Below are positions 47,333 through 54,288 of a stretch of 64,000 nt of DNA, piece after piece (position 1 is the stretch's first letter; every line of letters starts with the position of its first letter). The position numbers and the translations under genes were made by a program. The stretch spans positions 1 through 64,000 of the forward strand of contig JAFDXE010000001.1 of assembly GCA_018268085.1 (NCBI GenBank), written 5' to 3'. This DNA comes from Bacteroidota bacterium. GTDB taxonomy: Bacteria > Bacteroidota > Bacteroidia > Chitinophagales > Chitinophagaceae. The notes below the pieces were generated by a model. It had not been told where the DNA came from and did not search any database. It was given only the letters and a program-made list of their open reading frames with translations.

Positions 47333-49729
47333 ATGATTAGAAATTATATAGTTGTTGCCTGGCGGAATATCCGCAAACATTTGTTTCACGCTTTGCTGAA
47401 CATTACCGGGTTATCTTTTGGACTGGGTTTTACATTACTGATTGCGGCTTTTGTATGGAGTGAATATACAGTGAACAGCGATATAAAAAATCTGTCTAAC
47501 CAATACATCGTACAAAGCAATTGGAAGAACCCCGACATGGGGCTTGAACTCACTACCATTGGCCCGCTGGTAAAAGAATTAAAAATTCAATATCCATCGC
47601 TGGTGAAAAATTATTACCGTTGGGATGGAGTTACCTCCAATGTTTCCAGTGGCAATAAGGTATTCAGGGAAGGTTTGCAAATAGGAGACAGCAGTTTTCT
47701 TTTCATGTATGGTTTTACGCTAGTGTATGGAAATTTGCACACTGCTTTAAGTGAGCCGTTTTCGGTTGTGATTTCGGAAGAAAAGGCTATGAAGTATTTT
47801 GGAAGAACCAATGTGGTTGGTGAAATGCTCACCATAGAAAGCTTTTCAAACAGCAAACATGGATTTGTGGTTACCGGTATATTGAAAAACAGGGAATCAA
47901 ATTCGATCACCAAACTTAACCGGGAAAACGACAACCAGATTTTCATTCCCGCTTCGTCAGCAACTTACTTCAGCAGATCGCTCGACAGTTGGAACAATCC
48001 CTATATCGTTGGCATGCTCGAATTACAGAACGGCGTTAAGCCTTCAGATCTAACCAGGCCAATGCAATTATTACTGGATAAGAACGCTCCGCCGGATATC
48101 GCAAAGAATATGCAGCCATACCTTGTCCCGCTTAAAAACTATTACCTGCAACAAAATAACGGACTCGCCGGGAAGATGATCATCACCGTTTCATGTATTG
48201 CATTCTTCATTTTGCTGATGGCAATGATAAATTTTATAAACATTTCTATTGGTAAAGCTTCTTCCAGAATAAAAGAAATTGGTGTACGAAAAGTGATGGG
48301 CGGAATGCGGAAGCAGATCATTTTCCAGTTCCTTACCGAATATGTATTATTGGCATTACTCGCCACTATTTTCTCTTTTGTCATCTTTATATCAGCCCGA
48401 AGTTATATTTCAGACGTTCTTGGAAGAAACATTCCCATGCTTTCAGCATTTCCTGCATACTACTTCATTTTTCCGTTGCTGCTGGCAGTATTAACAGGCA
48501 TTTTATCTGGTATTTATCCGGCATTTGCACTTTCCGGAATTCGCACAACAGACTCGGTAAAAGGCAAGCTACAATCTGTTCAGGCTAATGTACACCTGCG
48601 CAGGGTATTGGCCGGCTTGCAGTTCTTCACCGCTACGGTTGTGTTGGCCGGAGCACTTATCATTTCAAAACAAGTAGCGCTTTTCTTTAGTAAGGATCTT
48701 GGGTATGATAAAGATTATGTTGTTTCCGTTCAATTGCCCAGGGACTGGAGTGATGCCGGTATCAGGAGAATGGAAAGTTACAGGGATGAATTTTCCAGGA
48801 TGACACAGGTAAAAGCTGCATCGCTTAACTGGACAGTTCCGGATGGTATCGGCGATGGAAGCACCATGTTGTTTACTGACGGCCAGGAACAAACGCAGGC
48901 CGCTCCCTATGAATCAGTTATTGCCGACAAAAATTATCTTGCTGTTTTTAATATCCCATTGAAAGCAGGCCGGAATTTTGATCACCATTCGGATTCGAAT
49001 TCGGTATTGATCAACGAACATGCCGTTCAATCGCTCGGATTAACAAGTAACGAAGCTGCCATTGGAAAGCGATTGTACTATGAACCCGGATCTGCATTAA
49101 CCGTAATTGGTGTAATAGGCGATTTCCATTTTGGTTCGATGAAAGAAACAATCAAACCGATGGTACTTTCAAATGTACACTTAGACAAGATTTACAGGCT
49201 GATGTGTTTCAAATTAAGACCCGGCAATATTGCAGCATCAATGCAGGCCATTGAAAAAAAATGGAACACGCTTATGCCGGGAAGTTCTTTTGAATACCTG
49301 TTCATGGATGAATCGCTGCAACGCCTGTATAAAACCGAAATTCAATTAAAGAAGGCATCGCAGGTGGCTACCATACTGGCACTGGTAATAGTTGTACTGG
49401 GCATCATCGGATTGGTATCTTTAAGCATTCAAAAAAGAATGAAAGAAATAGGAATACGCAAAATCCTGGGGGCTTCAGTAACGCACATCGCCTTTTTATT
49501 TTTGAAAGATTTTTTACCGGCTGTTTTAATAAGTGTTGTAATGGCCATACCGGTTTCATGGTACCTGATGCATCAATGGCTCAATAGCTATGCCTACCGG
49601 GTAAGTATAACCGCAACACCGTTCATGGTTACGATATTTGCATTAGGCCTTCTTACCGTAATGTTGATCCTGCTGCAGGTAGTAAGCAATACCTTGCGCA
49701 ATCCCGTAACGGATTTGAAATCTGAATAA
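47333..49729 (+). CDS. ABC export permease, double MacB/FtsX type, number 8 of 8 (divergent)
   Basis: The 798-residue protein starts MIRNYIVVAWRNIRKHLFH. It is the most divergent of the array: the loop motifs are RIKEIGVRKVMGGM and RMKEIGIRKILGAS, and the C-terminus is NPVTDLKSE rather than NPVKSLR. The first periplasmic domain lacks the SxDxFH word seen after the first membrane segment in most of the others. It keeps VIGDFHFGSMKETIKPM and FMDESLQRLYKTE. It is followed after 64 bp by the second ATPase, whose signature is also atypical, so these two may form a specific pair. Confidence 0.88.
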   Translation: MIRNYIVVAWRNIRKHLFHALLNITGLSFGLGFTLLIAAFVWSEYTVNSDIKNLSNQYIVQSNWKNPDMGLELTTIGPLVKELKIQYPSLVKNYYRWDGVTSNVSSGNKVFREGLQIGDSSFLFMYGFTLVYGNLHTALSEPFSVVISEEKAMKYFGRTNVVGEMLTIESFSNSKHGFVVTGILKNRESNSITKLNRENDNQIFIPASSATYFSRSLDSWNNPYIVGMLELQNGVKPSDLTRPMQLLLDKNAPPDIAKNMQPYLVPLKNYYLQQNNGLAGKMIITVSCIAFFILLMAMINFINISIGKASSRIKEIGVRKVMGGMRKQIIFQFLTEYVLLALLATIFSFVIFISARSYISDVLGRNIPMLSAFPAYYFIFPLLLAVLTGILSGIYPAFALSGIRTTDSVKGKLQSVQANVHLRRVLAGLQFFTATVVLAGALIISKQVALFFSKDLGYDKDYVVSVQLPRDWSDAGIRRMESYRDEFSRMTQVKAASLNWTVPDGIGDGSTMLFTDGQEQTQAAPYESVIADKNYLAVFNIPLKAGRNFDHHSDSNSVLINEHAVQSLGLTSNEAAIGKRLYYEPGSALTVIGVIGDFHFGSMKETIKPMVLSNVHLDKIYRLMCFKLRPGNIAASMQAIEKKWNTLMPGSSFEYLFMDESLQRLYKTEIQLKKASQVATILALVIVVLGIIGLVSLSIQKRMKEIGIRKILGASVTHIAFLFLKDFLPAVLISVVMAIPVSWYLMHQWLNSYAYRVSITATPFMVTIFALGLLTVMLILLQVVSNTLRNPVTDLKSE

Positions 49730-49793
49730 CAAAACTTTGTTCAAACATGCCGAATACCAATTCAGAAAAATTAACAACCATAAAATTGAAATA

Positions 49794-50468
49794 ATGATAC
49801 AACTGGAAAAAATATCAAAATGGTACAATACAAACGGAGCAAGGAATTTTGTATTGAAAGATATTCACCTGGATATTGAAGAAGGTGCATTTCTCAGCAT
49901 CATGGGCCCATCAGGTTCAGGTAAATCAACCTTATTAAATATTATAGGCATGCTGGATACATCCGATGAAGGAAACTACCGTTTCTTCGGTGAATCGGTA
50001 TTTGATCTGAAAGAAAAAAAACGGACTGAATTGTATAAAAAGAATATCGGTTACATCTTCCAGGCATATCACCTGATAGATGAACTAACGGTGTATGAAA
50101 ATATAGAAACGCCTTTGTTATACCAGGACGTAAAAGGCTCCGAAAGAAAGGCAATGGTTGCCGACATGCTGGATCGTTTTAATATGGTGGGCAAGAAAGA
50201 TCTTTTCCCTTCGCAGCTCAGCGGCGGGCAACAGCAATTGGTGGGTATTGCAAGAGCGCTCATCGCAAAACCAAAATTACTCCTTGCCGATGAACCAACG
50301 GGAAACCTGAATTCAAAACAGGGAGAGGAGATCATGGAACTTTTCAAAAAAATAAATACAGAAGACAAAATAACGATCATACAGGTAACACATTCAGAAA
50401 AAAATGCAGCATACGGCGATCGTATCATTGATTTACTGGATGGCAGAATACAACAAAACATACAATAG
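49794..50468 (+). CDS. ABC transporter ATPase of the MacB/LolD type (second of two)
   Basis: The frame opens at a TTG at 49737, but ATG at 49794 (MIQLEKISKWY) fits the family and gives 224 residues. Walker A is GPSGSGKST (38-46), the Q loop is in YIFQAYHLIDELTV, Walker B is LLLADEPTGNLNS, and the switch histidine lies in QVTHSEKN. The signature reads LSGGQQQL, with leucine where the family nearly always has arginine, and the D-loop region reads NLNS rather than NLDS as in the first ATPase. The catalytic residues otherwise look intact. It lies 64 bp after permease 8 and 3 bp before the outer-membrane channel gene. Confidence 0.9.
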   Translation: MIQLEKISKWYNTNGARNFVLKDIHLDIEEGAFLSIMGPSGSGKSTLLNIIGMLDTSDEGNYRFFGESVFDLKEKKRTELYKKNIGYIFQAYHLIDELTVYENIETPLLYQDVKGSERKAMVADMLDRFNMVGKKDLFPSQLSGGQQQLVGIARALIAKPKLLLADEPTGNLNSKQGEEIMELFKKINTEDKITIIQVTHSEKNAAYGDRIIDLLDGRIQQNIQ

Positions 50469-50471
50469 ATT

Positions 50472-51812
50472 ATGAAGGTTTTACATTATTTAATTTATAC
50501 CGCAGTTATTTCATTGCTGAATATGCAATCAATGGCACAATCAGCAAACTGGTCATTACAACAATGCATTGATTCTGCATTGCGTAATAATCTTAGTATC
50601 CAACAAAACGAATTATTAAAAGATGCAACTAAAGTTGGGTACAGGCAATCAAAAGAAAACCTGCTGCCCGATCTCAATGCAAACCTCAACCATGGTATCA
50701 ACACCGGCAGAAGTATTGATCCTTATTCCAATACTTATGTAGATCAAACGATCCGGTATGCCGGCTATGGCGCCAGTTCGGGATTAACGCTGTTCAACGG
50801 ACTTTCGCTTCAGCATTCCATCAAACAAAACAAAGCTGCTTATGAAGCATCCGTAATGGAATGGCAACAGGTAAAAGATAATATTACACTTAATACGATA
50901 CTGGCCTATCTCACTGTATTGAATAATGCAGACCTGTTAACGCAGGCGATCAATCAAAAAGAACTCAGCAACCGGCAACTATTGCGTTTACAGGTACTCG
51001 ATAGTTTGGGTGCGGTAAGTCCATCACAGGTATCAGATTTGAAAGGCCAGGTGATGAACGATGACCTTTCCATACTGAATGCAAAAAATCAATTGGAAAC
51101 AGCTAAGTTAAACCTGGCGCAATTGATGAATGTTCCGTACACAAAAGACATCTCGCTTCAACCGGTGAATGCTGATGAATTCCTGACTGCATACGACAAA
51201 AACGCAACGGAAATATTCAATGCTGCATTACAATCCTTTTCATTGATAAAAGCAGTGGAGTTGCGGAAGAAAAGTGCGGTGTATGGATTAAAATCTTCTA
51301 AAGGCGCATTATTCCCTGTGCTGAGTTTATCAGGAGATGCACAAACAAACTATTCAAGTTCGGCCTTAAATTCAAATGGAACGAAGATTGGCTATAACCA
51401 GCAGGTGCGTAATAATATTTACACTACGGTAAATCTTGGCTTGCGTATTCCTATCTTCAATCGTTTCAGGCAAAGGAATACCATAAAACTGGCGGAAATA
51501 AATGTACGTACCGCTACATTAAATGAAGCTGTTACAAAACAACAATTACAGCAACAGGTAGAACAGGCACACCTGAATATGATGAATGCTTATGAAACCT
51601 ATAAAACACTGTTACAACAGGTGGATGCATACGCCACATCTTTCAGGGCTGCAGAAATACGCTTTCAATCGGGAGTGGGCACTTCTGTAGATTACCTGAT
51701 CGCAAAAAATAATCTCGACCGGGCAAACATCAACCTGCTTGTTTCCAAATATGATTTTGTGTTACGAAAAAAAATCCTGGATTATTATCAGAACATTGAA
51801 CAAAAAAAATAA
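50472..51812 (+). CDS. TolC-like outer-membrane efflux protein
   Basis: The 446-residue protein has a signal peptide (about 1-23, ending SMAQ) and two OEP repeats rich in long amphipathic helices, for example WSLQQCIDSALRNNLSIQQN near the start and the coiled region around AEINVRTATLNEAVTKQQL in the second half. Family members form trimeric channels through the outer membrane and periplasm. It begins 3 bp after the second ATPase gene and ends the export locus. It should pair with the adaptor encoded at 27836, 23 kb upstream. Its stop is 12 bp from the stop of the convergent kinase gene, with no obvious terminator between them. Confidence 0.92.
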   Translation: MKVLHYLIYTAVISLLNMQSMAQSANWSLQQCIDSALRNNLSIQQNELLKDATKVGYRQSKENLLPDLNANLNHGINTGRSIDPYSNTYVDQTIRYAGYGASSGLTLFNGLSLQHSIKQNKAAYEASVMEWQQVKDNITLNTILAYLTVLNNADLLTQAINQKELSNRQLLRLQVLDSLGAVSPSQVSDLKGQVMNDDLSILNAKNQLETAKLNLAQLMNVPYTKDISLQPVNADEFLTAYDKNATEIFNAALQSFSLIKAVELRKKSAVYGLKSSKGALFPVLSLSGDAQTNYSSSALNSNGTKIGYNQQVRNNIYTTVNLGLRIPIFNRFRQRNTIKLAEINVRTATLNEAVTKQQLQQQVEQAHLNMMNAYETYKTLLQQVDAYATSFRAAEIRFQSGVGTSVDYLIAKNNLDRANINLLVSKYDFVLRKKILDYYQNIEQKK

Positions 51813-51824
51813 TGGGATCAGGGA

Positions 51825-53747
51825 TTATTGTTCCTGTTGCAAAGGAAGAATGATGGTAAATGTAGCGCCTACACCTACTTCCGCTTCTGCGCTGATGATT
51901 CCTTTATGATTTTCCACGATCTTACGGCAAAGCGCTAACCCAATGCCGGTACCGGAATACGATTGCTTTCCATGTAAGCGTTGAAATATGGTAAAGATCT
52001 GTTCATTGTATTTAGCATCGAAGCCGATACCGTTGTCGGTGAATTTAATTTCTACATAAGAAAAGGCAGGATTGAGTTTTACATTCTCCATTATTTCTTC
52101 TTTGGATAAATTCCTCGCTTTAATGTGTACTACCGGGTTTCGTTCATTATACTTTAATGAATTGCTTAGCAGATTTGAAAATAATTGCGACAACTGCAGT
52201 GTGATGCCCGGAACCGAAGGTAAATTGTTGTAGAGGATGCTGGCGTTTTTTTCTCTTATCGTAACTTCAAAATCATTTTTCAATTCTTCCATGATCTTGT
52301 TCAGATCATTTTGTACAAACTGTTCTTCCAACAGGGAAATGCGGCTGAAATTTAAAACGTCCTGTATCAGTTCCTGCATTCTTTTAGCAGACTGTTCAAT
52401 TTTTGAATGATACTTTTTTACACTTTCGATATCGTTAAAATTCTCACCCATCATGTCATTGAAGATATGGATCTTCCGTAATGGCTCCTGCAGATCATGA
52501 CTGGCAATGAAAGCAAATTGTTCCAGGTCGCGGTTCGACTTTTCTAACTGGATATTCAGTTGCTGCAATTTTTCATTGGCCAATACAATATCAGTGATGA
52601 TGTTCGACATCAGCAATACACCATATATTTTTCCATCTGTTCGCAAGGGAATGAAAAAATTTTCGAAATAACCATTGATCACCGTTGAGCGGGTTATGGA
52701 AGTATGTACCTGTTCACCACTCATTGCCCGAAGGATATCATTATGCGTTTGTGATCCTACCGCCTGCGGAAAACATTCCATATACGTCTTTCCCAGGAGG
52801 TCTTCTTTCTTAACATTGTAACATTCTTCTACCTTCCTGTTAACCGTTTTGTAACGGAATTCTGTATCCAGTACAGCTATTAAATTTGCTGAAGAATTAA
52901 AGATCGTTTCAACAAATTCATTTTGCTGTTTCAAATAAAAGTTCGCTGCTTCCAGTTCATTCGTTCTTTCCCGTACTTTGTTTTCCAGGTTTTGATTAAA
53001 GGAAGTAATTGCCAGGTTTTGCGATTCGATGGTAGTAAGCATATCGTTAAATGCATCCGTTAGCCGTCCCATTTCATCCTTACCTGCTTTTACAGCCCGA
53101 ACAGCATAATCCTTTTTTTCTGAAATAATCCTGGCAGTATTTTCCAGGGCAAGAATCGGTTGTGAAATTGTTTTACGCAATAGCCGGGAGAGGAAATAAG
53201 CTACCACCAATGAAAAACAGAATAGCCACGCTGCCAGTTCGATGTAGCGTTGCAACTGTTTATACATTGCGTTCATATCGGAACGGATGAACAATGTGCC
53301 GATGCGGTCTTTTTTTTCTAATACCGGCACAAATCCTTCCAGGGTATTTGAAGTAAATATAAAACCATCTGCTGCCGGCTTTGATGGGAATGTACTATCA
53401 CCTGCCAACACAGGATAACGGGCAAACAGATTTCCATCCCGGTTATATAAACTGGCTGCCTTAATTCTCTTTTCTGCTGAGAGTGATTTTAAAACTTCAT
53501 AAGCATCCTGCGGTGCATCAAACGCCAGGGCTCCCGAACTATTTGAAGCTGTAATGGCAGCCAATGTAGCTACCTGGCTTTCGAGCGAACGTTTAAATGC
53601 GTAGTATTCAAAAATTATGTATGCTGAACAGATAAGCAAAACCACCACTGCAGAAGTGATAAGTATCACCATCATCAGTTTACGCTGAATGGGCGCATCC
53701 CTGAGGTTGATATAGTTATTACTGCTATGTTTATGATCCTTTTGCAA
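51825..53747 (-). CDS. CHASE8-HAMP-PAS sensor histidine kinase
   Basis: The 640-residue kinase has a first membrane segment (about 24-46), a periplasmic CHASE8-like domain (about 50-165, with ITASNSSGALAFD and a following AASLYNRDGNLFARYP), a second membrane segment (about 170-188) and HAMP (about 190-243). A coiled coil and PAS follow (about 275-390), then a dimerisation domain with H417 in FAFIASHDLQEPLRK and an ATPase domain with FSNLLSNSLKYNE, DNGIGF and GTGIGLALCRKI. The start is TTG, inside the end of the YfiR gene (17-bp overlap); ATG codons at residues 25 and 26 would remove the basic stretch before the first membrane segment, so TTG is preferred. CHASE8 is the sensor of the cyclase YfiN, which YfiR represses. 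Here the same sensor feeds a kinase. Confidence 0.87.
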   Translation of the reverse strand: MQKDHKHSSNNYINLRDAPIQRKLMMVILITSAVVVLLICSAYIIFEYYAFKRSLESQVATLAAITASNSSGALAFDAPQDAYEVLKSLSAEKRIKAASLYNRDGNLFARYPVLAGDSTFPSKPAADGFIFTSNTLEGFVPVLEKKDRIGTLFIRSDMNAMYKQLQRYIELAAWLFCFSLVVAYFLSRLLRKTISQPILALENTARIISEKKDYAVRAVKAGKDEMGRLTDAFNDMLTTIESQNLAITSFNQNLENKVRERTNELEAANFYLKQQNEFVETIFNSSANLIAVLDTEFRYKTVNRKVEECYNVKKEDLLGKTYMECFPQAVGSQTHNDILRAMSGEQVHTSITRSTVINGYFENFFIPLRTDGKIYGVLLMSNIITDIVLANEKLQQLNIQLEKSNRDLEQFAFIASHDLQEPLRKIHIFNDMMGENFNDIESVKKYHSKIEQSAKRMQELIQDVLNFSRISLLEEQFVQNDLNKIMEELKNDFEVTIREKNASILYNNLPSVPGITLQLSQLFSNLLSNSLKYNERNPVVHIKARNLSKEEIMENVKLNPAFSYVEIKFTDNGIGFDAKYNEQIFTIFQRLHGKQSYSGTGIGLALCRKIVENHKGIISAEAEVGVGATFTIILPLQQEQ

Positions 53748-54288
53748 GTCGTAATAATTTTGAACTTATAACCAGCGAAGCCGCTTTTGCTGACTCCGTA
53801 TTGATCTGCATCCTTATCTTATCGCTTTCAATCACAAACCCGATTACACCGCCCATTAACGTAAAATTGCTTATATCGCTTACCGTTAGTATGGGTTTGT
53901 CTCTGCATTCTGAAATGATCTCTTTCAATTGAACATCGTCTGTTGCAGCAATGTATAATACCTGGCAATTTGAAATTTCCTTTATTGTTTTAAATCGTTT
54001 TACTACAATCGCATGCTGACCGGCAGTTTCACCGCTAACGGTTTCATCGATATAAGAACCAAACGGATCGGTGCCGATGATACCAATGATAAACGGGCTG
54101 TTGGCCGATTCGAATGAAGAAGGCGGCCAGTCTACAAACCGTGTGAAGTTGAACAGGAACACCGCTTTTACCTGGTATTCCGGTGTGGCCTGCTGGGCAG
54201 TAGCCGTAAATGAAAATAGCATGCCCAACCAAACTACAAGGGTAGCAGATCGAAAAATAAATATTGTATGTGTTCTTTTCAGTCTCAA
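53731..54288 (-). CDS. YfiR-like periplasmic protein (DUF4154)
   Basis: The 185-residue protein has a signal peptide (about 1-32, ending TATAQ) and the YfiR/DUF4154 pattern: YQVKAVFLFNFTRFVDWP, IIGTDPFG, CQVLYIA, KPILTVSD, GGVIGFVI and the end ASLVISSKLLRLAKG. YfiR of Pseudomonas holds the CHASE8 cyclase YfiN inactive in the periplasm; here the neighbour is a CHASE8 kinase. It has only two cysteines (C108 and C128). The close pair I remember near the GGVIGF region of Pseudomonas YfiR appears absent, so redox control may differ. The start is TTG and overlaps the stop of the receptor gene as TTGA, which suggests translational coupling. ATG at residue 23 would destroy the signal peptide. Confidence 0.88.
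   Translation of the reverse strand: MRLKRTHTIFIFRSATLVVWLGMLFSFTATAQQATPEYQVKAVFLFNFTRFVDWPPSSFESANSPFIIGIIGTDPFGSYIDETVSGETAGQHAIVVKRFKTIKEISNCQVLYIAATDDVQLKEIISECRDKPILTVSDISNFTLMGGVIGFVIESDKIRMQINTESAKAASLVISSKLLRLAKGS

Noticed and set aside
51813..51824. Terminator sought between the TolC-like gene and the convergent kinase gene
   Set aside because: The 12-bp gap has no room for a hairpin, and I saw none at either gene end.
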